From: Gillisella taibaishanensis
GTDB taxonomy: Bacteria; Pseudomonadota; Alphaproteobacteria; Rhizobiales; Rhizobiaceae
Length of the DNA stretch: 64,000 nt
Reading direction: 5' to 3'
Assembly: GCF_001938985.1 (NCBI RefSeq)
Contig: NZ_MKIN01000027.1
Location: 372,001-436,000 of the forward strand
Shown: positions 51,762 through 60,882 of the stretch, in pieces
How the letters are laid out: each line of letters begins with the position of its first letter
Position numbering within the stretch: the first letter of the stretch is position 1
Translations under genes and position numbers: made by a program
Notes under the pieces: model-generated
What the model saw: the letters and a program-made list of their open reading frames with translations, nothing else
What the model was told of the DNA's origin: nothing
Databases searched by the model: none

Positions 51762-52976
51762 TTACATGCCTCCGGGCGGCGGCGGCGGCGCAAAGCTTGA
51801 TGATTTGGCGCTCGGATTGGCATCGCCGATGACGATGGTCTCGCCTTCCGACAGGCCCGATTTCACCTCGGCATTGACCCCATCGTTAAGACCTATCTCG
51901 ACCGCGCGCGTGGCGATCGCGCCATCCGCACCGACCACCCTGAGGCTGGCCTTGCCGGTCTTGGCGCCCGTGCCCAGCGCTGAGGCCGGCACGGTCAGCA
52001 CAGCTTTGGCCGAGCCGAGCACGATATGCACTTCCGCCGTCATATAGGTGCGAAACCGGCCGTCTGGATTATCGACGTTCAGAATGCCGTTATAGTAGAT
52101 CGCCGAAGAAGAGCTGCTGGAACTGGATGAACTCGACGAGCTAGAGGAGGTCGAAACGGAACTGTCGCTGGTGATCGATTCCGGCGATGGCTCGATCGAT
52201 TGCAGCACCGCCTCGTGACGGGTGGAGGTATCACCCAGAATATTGAAATAGACTGACTGGCCGGGCCGGACATTGACGACATCGGCTTCGGAGATTTCAG
52301 CGCGCACGATCATCTTGTCCAATTGCCCGAGAATGACGATGGTCGGCGCCGATTGCGTCGCATTCACCGTCTGGCCCTGCTGGTTGACCACGGCAAGCAC
52401 GGTGCCATCCATCGGCGCGGTGATGCGGGTATAGCCGAGATCGGCTTGCGCGGTTTCCACAGCCACCTCGGCCTTGACGATTTGCGCCTGCAGGCTGGCA
52501 ATCTCCGCCTTGGTCTTGTCCCGGGTGGCCTGGGCGCTTTCCAGATCGGCTTGCGTGCCGGAATTGCTGGCGCGCAGGTTCGTCTGGCGGGTCAGGGCCA
52601 ATTCGGCGCTGACCAAGGTCGCCTCGGCCTCTTCCTTCTGCGCCTTGATATCGGCAAGCGAGGCCTCAGCCGTGCGCAGGTCATTGACCTGGGTGACGGA
52701 GTCGATCTCGGCGACCAGACTGTCCTTCTTGATGGTATCGCCAACCTTGACGTGCAGAGCGGTGATGCGGCCGGACACCTGCGCGCCGACAGCAACAAGC
52801 CGCGAAGGCTTGAACAGGCCGGTGGCCAGCACCGTCTCCTCGACATCGCCGCGCTTGACCGTGGCCGTCAACAACCCTTCAGTCGGATCGACCTTCGAGC
52901 GCTTGACGAAGATGGTGCCGCCGACGAGCAACGCAACGGCGACAACGGCAAGGATGGCGATTGTTTTACGCGACAC
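51762..52976 (-). CDS. macA: MacA-type periplasmic adaptor with poly-serine tract
   Basis: 404 aa from GTG 52976 behind AAGGAAGG. One N-terminal anchor helix (TIAILAVVAVALLVGGTIFV), lipoyl domain (LATGLFKPSRLVAVGAQVSGRITALHVKVGDTIKKDSLVAEID), coiled-coil hairpin and beta-barrel. An unusual run of about 16 serines sits near residue 290 in the beta-barrel/membrane-proximal domain, where other MacA proteins have a short variable loop. The C-terminus ends APPPPPGGM. It couples MacB to TolC. Confidence 0.92.
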   Translation of the reverse strand: MSRKTIAILAVVAVALLVGGTIFVKRSKVDPTEGLLTATVKRGDVEETVLATGLFKPSRLVAVGAQVSGRITALHVKVGDTIKKDSLVAEIDSVTQVNDLRTAEASLADIKAQKEEAEATLVSAELALTRQTNLRASNSGTQADLESAQATRDKTKAEIASLQAQIVKAEVAVETAQADLGYTRITAPMDGTVLAVVNQQGQTVNATQSAPTIVILGQLDKMIVRAEISEADVVNVRPGQSVYFNILGDTSTRHEAVLQSIEPSPESITSDSSVSTSSSSSSSSSSSSSSSAIYYNGILNVDNPDGRFRTYMTAEVHIVLGSAKAVLTVPASALGTGAKTGKASLRVVGADGAIATRAVEIGLNDGVNAEVKSGLSEGETIVIGDANPSAKSSSFAPPPPPGGM

Positions 52977-53109
52977 GATAGACCTTCCTTCGGCCAGCCG
53001 TATCATCCGGGCCGCCCATGATGACAGAAACTGGCATTTCTTGTTTTTTTCAAGACTTTCAAAGTGTTAAAAAATGTAAAGCCTTGCCTACACTGTGACA
53101 AGATAATAA

Positions 53110-53123
53110 GTACTCTTTAGTAC
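53110..53123. promoter_or_regulatory. TetR-type operator candidate upstream of macAB
   Basis: Inverted repeat GTACT-CTTT-AGTAC, 20 bp before the divergent TetR gene and 134 bp before macA. GATAAT at 53102 could be a -10 box toward the TetR gene. Confidence 0.5.
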
Positions 53124-53142
53124 CGATAGTCTTTGGGGATCG

Positions 53143-53853
53143 ATGATGTCAATGAGCGGCGACATTAAACTTCGGCAAGAAATGCCGGCAGACGGCATGG
53201 ATGCGACACCCGATCCGTCGCAGACAGACGCAGAGACAACCGTTGAAGCGGCGGCCGCGCCAAAACCGAAGGGTCGCCCGCGCCAGGACGATAGTGCGCG
53301 GCGCGCCATCATCCTTGAAGAGGCCTATGGCTGCTTCATCGAAAACGGCTATCTCGCGACGACGACGGACCTGGTTGCAGCGCGCTGCCGCATGTCGAAA
53401 CAGACGCTCTACCGGCTGTTTTCCAGCAAGGAAGCGCTGTTTGCCGAAGTGGTCGGCCGCCACCGGCAGTTGATGATCGACCTGCCGCGGCCCGAAGGCG
53501 AGGACCTGCCATTTTTCGAGGCACTGGAGCGGATCTTCTATATCGGCATCGATGAGGCAACAGACGCGCGCCGCCGCGGCTTCGTGCGCGCCGTCATGCG
53601 CGATGCCACCCATGTTCCCGGCCTTTTCGAAGACTTCCTGCGCCAAAGCGTCGGGCGGGTGAGGCTCGACCTGGCCGACTGGCTGGCCGAGCAGAACCGG
53701 CTTGGCCGGGCGCGCATTGAAAAGCCGCTTTCAGCCGCTCACATGCTGATGGATCTCAGTTTTTCGCCGGTGCCGCCCCTGGCGGAAGAAGGTAGCCGGT
53801 CCGAGCATCTGCACTATTGCCTCTCGGTCTTTGCACGCGGCGTTGCGGCATAA
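53143..53853 (+). CDS. TetR/AcrR-family regulator divergent from macAB
   Basis: 236 aa; a second ATG lies one codon in. An acidic, disordered N-terminus (about 45 residues) precedes the helix-turn-helix (RRAIILEEAYGCFIENGYLATTTDLVAARCRMSKQTLYRLFSSKEALFAEVV). The C-terminal AefR-like half has LERIFYIGIDEATDARRRGFVRAVMRDATHVPGL. Its divergent position indicates control of macAB, with the operator at 53110-53123. Confidence 0.87.
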   Translation: MMSMSGDIKLRQEMPADGMDATPDPSQTDAETTVEAAAAPKPKGRPRQDDSARRAIILEEAYGCFIENGYLATTTDLVAARCRMSKQTLYRLFSSKEALFAEVVGRHRQLMIDLPRPEGEDLPFFEALERIFYIGIDEATDARRRGFVRAVMRDATHVPGLFEDFLRQSVGRVRLDLADWLAEQNRLGRARIEKPLSAAHMLMDLSFSPVPPLAEEGSRSEHLHYCLSVFARGVAA

Positions 53854-54224
53854 AACCCCTGCTGATCGAGAAGCGCATATATCCACCAGCCTGACGCAAG
53901 CATGTAGTTATACTTCATAGTTATTCAATGCACGGCATGAAGCCGTCATGAACGCGGCACCGCCTTTGAATGCCGCAGACCGCTTTCCGGGATGCCACCG
54001 ATCCGGAATGCGCGCTGCGGCAGGCGCGCCATGCTCGCCACCCCCTTGCGGCGGCGCCTCGACGCTAATCTGCGAGGCCGTCGCTTCTGTGGACCTCCCG
54101 AAGTCGGGATCGGGTGGTGAGCCTGCAACTGTCGCATTTTCATGTACTGCGCGAGCCGCCTCCAGCCAATCCCGGCTGCCAAGGCCTGGCGCAGGTCAGC
54201 ACGGCCGTAACCGGAGAGAGGCCC
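53854..54224. other. gene-free region
   Basis: 371 bp between the TetR gene and the Ser/Thr-rich protein gene. Frames here lack ribosome sites. GAGAGG at 54213 serves the next gene. Confidence 0.4.
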
Positions 54225-54917
54225 ATGCAGGTTTCCAGCAGCAGTTCCACCCTTTATTCCCACAAAACCACATCGAAGCAGAAGACCAGCAGCGACGATG
54301 CCAGCGCCTTCGACACCCTGTCCGATAGCGGCAGTGGCTCTTCAGGCGGCTCCGGCGATCCGCTGCTCGATGCAATCGATGCAGCCGATTCCAGCGTTTC
54401 GGCCGATAGCAGCACCGACAGCGCCTCGACCGATCCGTCCAGCATGTTTGCGGCCTGGCTGGCGCAGCTCGCCAATGCCGCCAAGGCCGACAGCGACGAC
54501 ACGACGTCGAGCGAAGACGGCGACACCAGCGATACCGCTTCCGCCACAAGTACGACCACTGGCGCGACCGCTGGCTCGACAACCGGCACGACAGCATCTA
54601 CCACCAGCACATCCACCGGCACACCCGATGATGACTTCTTCGCCCAGATGATGCCCCCTCCACCGCCCGGCCCGCCGCCGTCTGACGCATCCGCCGATGC
54701 GACGACAAGCACGGCCTCGGACGACAGCACGGCATCAACGACAAGTACATCAACGACGGGCACATCCACGGACAGCACTTCGACGGATAGCACCGACGAC
54801 AGCAGCGCCACCTCGGATGCCGATCTCTTCGCAAAATTGAAGGGCTATTCCGGCAATCTCAGCTTCTTGGCCGAACAGTTCAAAAACCAGCTCGACCTAC
54901 CGGGCGGGGCCTCGTAA
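54225..54917 (+). CDS. Ser/Thr/Asp-rich low-complexity protein
   Basis: 230 aa from ATG 54225 behind GAGAGG; the longer frame from 54114 has no support. It starts MQVSSSSSTLYSHKTTSK without a signal peptide. It has long Ser/Thr/Asp stretches, a tandem TSTSTG-like region, one hydrophobic block (SSMFAAWLAQLANAAKA), a DDDFFAQMMPPPPPGPPP block and a C-terminal DADLFAKLKGYSGNLSFLAEQFKNQLDLPGG. The organisation suggests a disordered, possibly secreted protein. It lies near macAB and its MMPPPPPG resembles the end of MacA, but a link is not established. Function unknown. Confidence 0.65.
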   Translation: MQVSSSSSTLYSHKTTSKQKTSSDDASAFDTLSDSGSGSSGGSGDPLLDAIDAADSSVSADSSTDSASTDPSSMFAAWLAQLANAAKADSDDTTSSEDGDTSDTASATSTTTGATAGSTTGTTASTTSTSTGTPDDDFFAQMMPPPPPGPPPSDASADATTSTASDDSTASTTSTSTTGTSTDSTSTDSTDDSSATSDADLFAKLKGYSGNLSFLAEQFKNQLDLPGGAS

Positions 54918-54957
54918 CGAGGCGGCTGACGGTTTCCGTGGGAGCGTGTACGACACT

Positions 54958-55005
54958 AAAAAAGAGCCAAGCCTCTGGCATTTACCGAGTGGTCTGGCTC
55001 TTTTT
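54958..55005. terminator. bidirectional intrinsic terminator
   Basis: Perfect 11-bp stem AAAAAGAGCCA/TGGCTCTTTTT flanks a 25-base loop, 41 bp after the low-complexity protein stop. The A-run and T-run serve both strands. The following 340 bp (to 55347) hold no gene. Confidence 0.8.
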
Positions 55006-55347
55006 GATGTCATCGTCTCAGCCCGACAGGGACAAACACCGTCTGCAGTCGACTAGCGCTGGGCTCGCTAAGGTGAAGACCGTCTTGCGCCCATCGCGGT
55101 CAGTCACTAGGGGGCTTTTCTGCAATTTCTTGGAATTGCACAGCAGTAAATGCCGTCAGTGTCGGCATCTCCTAGTAAGCACGGAACAGAGCCAACCTGA
55201 AGTCCGCTTCGAGCCTAAGCCATTAAGGCGAGGACGTCCCAATTGCGGGCGCTTGCCATTCCTTGTAAATATCCTTGAAACAGAGTGCGCGTCGAGCGCG
55301 TCCGCAAGAAATAATTGAGAAGACACCGTCCGAGGGAACGACGTCGA

Positions 55348-55785
55348 ATGGTACATTTTCGCGATCTTGAGCGGCATACCACTCCGTGCGATGACACCGT
55401 CTTGTTGAGCGTTGGCTGGCTTGGTCGAGATATGGAGTATCCGACGGGAGAGGTCGCACCGAATTTCTACGAGAAGCTGAGGGAGCTTTGCCGAAACCCT
55501 TGGCAACCTTTTGCAACCGCCGGGTTTCATATTTGCGATCTTTGCCAATATGATGGCGTATCTCTCAAAGGCCAACTATACGTCCCCGACCAAGACTGTA
55601 TTTATGTCGCCCCAGCGGGGGTCGCTCATTACATCGCAGCGCATTGGTACAATCCGCCCGCGGCTTTCGTCCAAGCTGTCCTGAACTGTCCACCTATGCA
55701 GACGATGGACTATAAGAAAAAGTTGCTGGCAAATGGGGGACGAGGTTTAACGCGAGCTTTCAAGGAGCCCTCCCAACCAAAATGA
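55348..55785 (+). CDS. conserved hypothetical protein
   Basis: 145 aa from ATG 55348; a start 33 bp upstream is possible. The sequence is distinctive: VLLSVGWLGRDMEYPTGEV, LRELCRNPWQPFATAGFHICDLCQYDG (with a C-x2-C), CIYVAPAGVAHYIAAHWYNPPAAFVQAVLNCPPM and KLLANGGRGL. I recognise the pattern from uncharacterised bacterial proteins but not a function. It opens an A+T-richer accessory stretch. Confidence 0.7.
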   Translation: MVHFRDLERHTTPCDDTVLLSVGWLGRDMEYPTGEVAPNFYEKLRELCRNPWQPFATAGFHICDLCQYDGVSLKGQLYVPDQDCIYVAPAGVAHYIAAHWYNPPAAFVQAVLNCPPMQTMDYKKKLLANGGRGLTRAFKEPSQPK

Positions 55786-55909
55786 TTTTACCATTGCTTA
55801 TGACCCCTTAGCGCCAAGGCGCATCTTCCGCATCGCGCCCGTAGCGGTCATTGTTATGTCTAGGCACAGCGGTAAACACACAAGCCCGACATGATGAAGG
55901 AGTGTCAAA

Positions 55910-56233
55910 ATCAAGCGCGTGCTATTTGTCTGCAGTCAAAACAGGTTGCGGAGTCCGACTGCCGAGCAGATATTTTCGTCTCGGAAGGATATAGAGGTAT
56001 CCTCCGCTGGAACGGATCATGATGCTCGCAATTCTCTTGATACAGAAAAGGTTGGGTGGGCCGATATTATATTTGTCATGGAAAAAACTCACCGAAACAA
56101 GATTTTACGAAAATATCGAAATTACCTTATCGGAAAAAAGCTGATATGCTTGGACATACCTGATGAATATGAATTCATGGAGCCAGCCTTGGTAAGGATA
56201 CTTGAAGATAGAGTTCCTCGCCATCTACTTTGA
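55910..56233 (+). CDS. miniature low-molecular-weight protein tyrosine phosphatase-like protein
   Basis: About 107 aa. The P-loop is CSQNRLRS, i.e. C-x5-R-S, with DIPDEYEFMEP where the general acid would lie. Homologous small proteins begin M-K-x-V-L-F-V-C. Here the codon at that point (55910-55912) is ATC, with AAGGAG seven bases upstream, so the start seems mutated from ATG or is a rare ATC start; the next in-frame candidate is GTG 55919. Small domain length (about 110 aa) is normal for this subfamily. Confidence 0.7.
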   Translation: MKRVLFVCSQNRLRSPTAEQIFSSRKDIEVSSAGTDHDARNSLDTEKVGWADIIFVMEKTHRNKILRKYRNYLIGKKLICLDIPDEYEFMEPALVRILEDRVPRHLL

Positions 56234-56340
56234 CCCGCCGGTTAGGGCCAATGGTCATGTTGCCAGCGCTTTGGTACCAAGAGCGGACAGATCAGCGATA
56301 GATCACTGCGCTATCCAAGCCACATGATTGGAAACCATAC

Positions 56341-56655
56341 GTGCCACCGTTTTCGGTTCTCAAGTTGCTTCAACGATCGCCTTCTCAGGTCGTGCGGCCA
56401 GGCGTTCCGTTTTTCACCGCGGGACGAGCACTTGGTCCGCCAAGTCGTTGGTATTTCAGTGGTGACTCTGTAACTTTTGACGCTCTCCTCGACTATCACG
56501 ACAATATTCAGGTAGAGATTGGAGTTGTCGGGGAGCAGGTCGTCGTTCGTCGCGTTGCGATCCGGATGTGGACATCGGAAACCGGTGTCCCCACGCCCAA
56601 AGTCGGGACGATGGAATATGGCCTCCAGACGCACTATTCAATTCGATGGGTTTGA
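56341..56655 (+). CDS. hypothetical protein, uncertain
   Basis: 104 aa from a GTG with no clear ribosome site. Contains GVPFFTAGRALGPPSRWYFSGDSVTFDALLDYHDNIQVEIGVVGEQVVVRRV. The beta-rich, hydrophobic pattern suggests a real protein end, but the N-terminus may be wrong. It overlaps the next small ORF by 38 bp. No family recognised. Confidence 0.4.
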   Translation: MPPFSVLKLLQRSPSQVVRPGVPFFTAGRALGPPSRWYFSGDSVTFDALLDYHDNIQVEIGVVGEQVVVRRVAIRMWTSETGVPTPKVGTMEYGLQTHYSIRWV

Positions 56656-56842
56656 ACCGGGTCTGTCTGTTAGCGCGACCATTAGCCTGCTTGAAAAGGC
56701 GTCTATTCCTTTTACGCAACAAGCGGTCGCAGATGCCTCAGAGGTGATGGTCGAGCTTAGACTTCGAAATAATACCCGCCTATCGTTCTTCATGATGGAA
56801 GGGCGTCCATCCTTGGCAGAAATACAGGCATATTGGGATTAG
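56618..56842 (+). CDS. small hypothetical protein
   Basis: 74 aa from ATG 56618 (MASRRTIQFDGFEPGLSVSATISLLEKASIPFTQQAVADASEVMVELRLRNNTRLSFFMMEGRPSLAEIQAYWD). The charge pattern and ending look protein-like, and the overlap with the preceding ORF suggests coupled translation. No function assigned. Confidence 0.45.
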   Translation: MASRRTIQFDGFEPGLSVSATISLLEKASIPFTQQAVADASEVMVELRLRNNTRLSFFMMEGRPSLAEIQAYWD

Positions 56843-56966
56843 GACTCTTAGAACCGAAGATGGCTTTGACCCTTTCCGGCCCAGGGCGTTTGGCTTTGAT
56901 CTTGTGGTGTACAAGAACTGCGGTAGTTTAAAATCTCGCTCTAAACCCATCTCAAGAAAGTCCACC

Positions 56967-57512
56967 ATGGCTGAAACTGAGTTTGTTCTTTCTCACGAAC
57001 GAATGCGCCACTTTATCGAAACAAAACTATCCGATTGCACGATTGCTCAAAATGGCGATCTGCCTGTCGCACTGAAGCCGGACAGCGACTTATTCAAAAA
57101 ATTGAACACTCAATTTCGGCAGACTTTTATCAAACATCCCTCCTTTGCAACCGATAGCTTCAACTTCGTACCGCACGAATACCCCGACGGTTCGCGGATT
57201 TTCTGTGTCGATCAATTTGCCGGTTCTGGTCACCTCAAGATGGCGACGCGCCCGGTGTCCGTTTTGGGCGATACAGTGTTTCGTGTCACGCTTTTTTATC
57301 AAAGCTTCTTCAATTGTGGTGGCGCGCACATTTCTCCTTCAACCGAACTAAAGAAATTCTATTCGTCAGCGGTCGCCTCCGCGAAGAAGGGCACTGAGCG
57401 GCTAGAGTTATGGTCAGGTCGAAGCATGTGGTTCGAGCAAGTTTTGTTGAACTCTCACACCGATGTTGTCGAAACAGTGAGAGCATCATTTCGTCGTCGT
57501 GAGAGGTCATGA
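56967..57512 (+). CDS. hypothetical protein
   Basis: 181 aa from ATG 56967; a start at 56904 is also open. Soluble, no signal peptide. Reads FVLSHERMRHFIETKLSDC, IFCVDQFAGSGHLKMATRPVSVLGDTVFRVTLFYQSFFNCGGAHISPSTELKKFYSS and a C-terminal basic RASFRRRERS. A+T-richer than the flanking core genes. No family recognised. Confidence 0.55.
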   Translation: MAETEFVLSHERMRHFIETKLSDCTIAQNGDLPVALKPDSDLFKKLNTQFRQTFIKHPSFATDSFNFVPHEYPDGSRIFCVDQFAGSGHLKMATRPVSVLGDTVFRVTLFYQSFFNCGGAHISPSTELKKFYSSAVASAKKGTERLELWSGRSMWFEQVLLNSHTDVVETVRASFRRRERS

Positions 57513-57659
57513 CCAAGCGCAGTCGTCAATTTGACAGCTCGACTGGCGGATCTATTGGACGGTTTCGCCAGAAAGCTTAATGTTATTGCCCAAAGATCAG
57601 CTCGGCCACGAGCACATGAAGCGGCTGATGGCATGGAGACATGCCAAGCTGAGGCCACG

Positions 57660-58134
<475 letters not shown>

Positions 58135-58138
<4 letters not shown>

Positions 58139-58429
58139 GCCTCATCCCATGGCGCCTTGGTCGACATGGTCCGCTTGAGGCGGTCGTTCACCTGCGCCGG
58201 TGCGTCGAGCCGGGCGAGATATTCGCGTGGTTTTCGGGGCTTACCGTGAATACCGTCCGGTCGAGCACACCTCTTCCGCACGGAGTTCGGATGCTTCCAG
58301 CATGAAGTCCGTGAGGGTCTTTCCGAGCAATTCAGCGGCACGATCGATCAAATTGCGGGTCGCGGGCTTGATGCGCATATTGAGCGGCACGCTGGCATCG
58401 GGGCTCTTGTTGGTGCGTGAATTCGGCAT
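58135..58429 (-). pseudogene. DUF1778 (TacA-like) antitoxin, frameshifted
   Basis: The start at 58429 (MPNSRTNKSPDASVPLNMRI, preceded by GGAGTGTCCGA) opens a ribbon-helix-helix domain (KPATRNLIDRAAELLGKTLTDFMLEAS). The frame breaks near 58266-58275. A second break near 58221-58226 then restores the family's C-terminus (REYLARLDAPAQVNDRLKRTMSTKAPWDE) in another frame. Partner of the broken GNAT toxin, with which it overlaps. Confidence 0.75.
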
Positions 58430-58504
58430 TCGGACACTCCTCATTCGCAGCGATCCATAGACCGTAACGACATTATCTTTACAAGAACCGTGAGCACAGT
58501 GACG

Positions 58505-59527
58505 TCACGCCGTTCGGTCGATGTGCCACGACCCACCCAACGCCGGCCGATAATCGCCTTCACCCCAATGGCGCAACTCGCGGCTGGCTTTGGCTGGCGG
58601 GGCGTAGTGGCGGGCAAGGGCCAGAAGCGCGGTGCGCAGCATCAGTTTGGCGGAGCGGGCGGGCCATTGGCGTTCGCGCTCGACCAGTTCCAGGCCCTTG
58701 GCAAAGCAGCAGATATCGAGCACCACGCCCGAAAGATCGGGCCCGAGCGTGATCAGCGCCGCACTGACCCTGCGGCGGGCAGCAAGGGCGGTGTCGGTGA
58801 GATCGGGGCCGGAGGGGCGCGCACCCTTGTGCTTCTGGCTCAGCCGGGGCTCGAAGGACGCTGTGATGCGCGGCTGGAGGTGACCGCGTTCAAAATCCCG
58901 GGCCAGGCGCTCGCCGGCCTCCACCGCCTCGGGCGGCAGATAGGGCTTGCCATTGCGGTCACGCAGCCGGGCGACGCTCGAAAACGGCTGGTCATCGAGA
59001 TTGCGGCGCACTGTGTGGAGGTGGGTTTTCTGACCGTTCTGAAAGTCTGGTGGTTGATCAGTGGCGGCACTTCTGGCCTCCCCTTCGCCTGCCGCTTCCC
59101 CTGCCCCTGGCCCTTCCCTCGTCTGGCCCTTGCCGGCCGCGCCGGGTTGGTCTGCCATAGCAACCGTCACGGTACGGCGCTCGCCGTGCTGGACGGGAAA
59201 GGCCTCGTCCTCGCGCTCGGCCAGCATCCGCTTGACGAAGAAGGCAGCCTCAGCCGATGCCGTCAGGCTGTCACCGTCACGGGTCAGGAGGCCGCGCGAG
59301 ATCGCTTCGCGCAGCAGGGTTTCAGGCAGACGCGCGAGCAGCACCCCGTCTTCGGGGCGGACAAGCGCGATCTCGCCACCTTCTACCTCTTCCAGCCGCA
59401 CCCGGCGGCTGGCAAGCCGCAGCAGCCGCAGCATCGGGGCTACCTGTCTCGCTCTGTCGCTGATCGCTTTGGATGTTCTGTCCGCCTGGGCTGCGCCCGT
59501 CCGGCGCCGGCTTTGCGCATCAGCCAT
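58505..59527 (-). CDS. DUF6456 domain protein
   Basis: 340 aa. The N-terminal part (MLRLLRLASRRVRLEEVEGGEIALVRPEDGVLLARLPETLLREAISRGLLTRDGDSLTASAEAAFFVKRML) looks like a winged-helix module. A low-complexity linker follows, then the C-terminal DUF6456 region (LLRDRNGKPYLPPEAVEAGERLARDFERGHLQPRITASF, AARRRVSAALITLGPDLSGVVLDICCFAKGLELVERERQWPARSAKLMLRTALLALARHY). Soluble. It overlaps the upstream DnaA-like gene by 8 bp. The family is rhizobial; function unknown. Confidence 0.8.
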   Translation of the reverse strand: MADAQSRRRTGAAQADRTSKAISDRARQVAPMLRLLRLASRRVRLEEVEGGEIALVRPEDGVLLARLPETLLREAISRGLLTRDGDSLTASAEAAFFVKRMLAEREDEAFPVQHGERRTVTVAMADQPGAAGKGQTREGPGAGEAAGEGEARSAATDQPPDFQNGQKTHLHTVRRNLDDQPFSSVARLRDRNGKPYLPPEAVEAGERLARDFERGHLQPRITASFEPRLSQKHKGARPSGPDLTDTALAARRRVSAALITLGPDLSGVVLDICCFAKGLELVERERQWPARSAKLMLRTALLALARHYAPPAKASRELRHWGEGDYRPALGGSWHIDRTA

Positions 59528-59930
59528 GACGCCCCTCCTTCGCCACGGTCGACAGCACCGTCACCAAGCGCTCGAGAACACCGAGGATCTCGTCGAGGGC
59601 GGCATTTTCGCGCCGGTCCTCAATGACGTGGCAGGCATGGCTGACGGTGCTGCGGTCATAGCCGAAGGCCTGGCCGATGTCCTGCTGCGGCAGGCTCAGC
59701 ACCACATGGCAGAGATACATGGCGATCTGGCGGATGTGGCAGCGCTGGCGGCGGCTGCCGGCCTGGCTAAGACCCGGGCTGTGGAAGATGGCAAAGATTT
59801 CCTCCGTCACCCGGGCGACCGAATGGCACAGCAGCCGGCTGTCTGGCTTGATGACACGAGGCTTGAGATCGGCGGACTTGAGATCGGCAGGCGGTAACTC
59901 GACAGGATTTTCAATCGGCGTTGATGACAT
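59520..59930 (-). CDS. stand-alone DnaA-domain-IV-like DNA-binding protein
   Basis: 136 aa, AGGGAGAAG upstream of the ATG. The C-terminal part (about 67-110: RQIAMYLCHVVLSLPQQDIGQAFGYDRSTVSHACHVIEDRR) resembles the DNA-binding domain IV of DnaA, including the basic HTH signature with T-V and H-A-C. There is no AAA+ ATPase domain. It could bind DnaA-box-like sites or act as a local regulator. It is translationally overlapped by the DUF6456 gene, suggesting one functional unit. Confidence 0.8.
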   Translation of the reverse strand: MSSTPIENPVELPPADLKSADLKPRVIKPDSRLLCHSVARVTEEIFAIFHSPGLSQAGSRRQRCHIRQIAMYLCHVVLSLPQQDIGQAFGYDRSTVSHACHVIEDRRENAALDEILGVLERLVTVLSTVAKEGRHG

Positions 59931-60121
59931 GAGGCTTCTCCCTAAATAGGATTATATTCATATCAAAGCCTGCAATGCCTGTGAATGTTCTTTCGCACCG
60001 ACAAAAGGTCTTCCTTTGTTTTCTATCAGATTTTAGTGAGAAATCGTCAAGCGAAAAGGATTATTTTCCACTACTCCCGGTATCGAACCCAGGCAATCAT
60101 AGGGGTTTATTCAGCCACCAT

Positions 60122-60157
60122 GAGAAAGGCCGCGCATCCCCAAGGGAATGCGCGGCC
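60122..60157 (-). terminator. intrinsic terminator of msrB
   Basis: Minus strand: perfect 10-bp stem GGCCGCGCAT/ATGCGCGGCC around a 10-base loop, followed by TTTCTC, 28 bp after the msrB stop. Confidence 0.75.
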
Positions 60158-60184
60158 CAGATTGTCGCTAGTAGCCAGACCTGA

Positions 60185-60619
60185 TCAGGCCTTCGGCTCA
60201 AACACCATGGAATGACCATTGATGCAGTAGCGCAGGCCCGTGGGCTTCGGACCGTCGGGGAAGACATGGCCGAGGTGGCCGCCGCAGGTGGCGCAGCGGA
60301 TCTCGGTGCGCACCATGCCGAAGGCGGTGTCGCGATGTTCGGTGACGGCGCCCGGGGTGACCGGCTCGAAATAGCTCGGCCAGCCGCAGCCGGCGTCGAA
60401 TTTCGTGTCGGAATAGAAGAGCGGCGTGTCGCAGCCGGCGCAGCGATAGAGGCCGGTTTCGAAATTATCCCAGTATGGACCGGTAAAGGCGCGTTCGGTG
60501 CCGTGTTCGCGCAAGATTCGATACTGTTCCGGCGTCAGCTGCTCGCGCCATTCGGCATCGCTGCGCGCTAGTTTTTCGGCAGCATCCCCCGCCTGCTGTT
60601 TTACGCTGTCCTCGCTCAT
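60185..60619 (-). CDS. msrB: MsrB, peptide-methionine (R)-S-oxide reductase
   Basis: 144 aa. Zinc cysteines are in [11 protein letters not shown] and [12 protein letters not shown]. Substrate and active-site motifs are CGWPSYFEP and [12 protein letters not shown], with the catalytic Cys in RYC. It repairs methionine-R-sulfoxide in proteins using thioredoxin. Single-gene transcript with its own terminator. Confidence 0.97.
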   Translation of the reverse strand: MSEDSVKQQAGDAAEKLARSDAEWREQLTPEQYRILREHGTERAFTGPYWDNFETGLYRCAGCDTPLFYSDTKFDAGCGWPSYFEPVTPGAVTEHRDTAFGMVRTEIRCATCGGHLGHVFPDGPKPTGLRYCINGHSMVFEPKA

Positions 60620-60693
60620 GGCTGTCTCCTTGCTTGATTAGGCTGCATCAGAGATGGGGTGGCCTAAGACCAGAATCGAAACCCCTCTGTCGG

Positions 60694-60882
60694 TGGCTTA
60701 CCCCTTTGTCCTGCCGGACATCTTCCCCTCAAGGAGGCGATCAGGGATGCGAGCCCCTCATCCGCCATCAAATCTCTTTTGCGACCGCAGATTATGCCGC
60801 TCACGAAGAAATGACGTCGGTTACTCCATCCGATCTCCCCTTTCAGCGGGAGATGCCTGTCAGAGCAGAGGGGGTAAACCAC
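60694..60882. repeat. palindromic intergenic repeat, third type
   Basis: About 190 bp with inverted ends: GGCTTACCCCTTTGTCCTGC and the approximate complement near 60850-60882 (GCAGAGGGGGTAAACC). The inner arms are CATCTTCCCC and CGGGAGATG. It is the only copy in the window of this type and lies in the 568-bp gene-free gap before mrpA. Confidence 0.6.
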
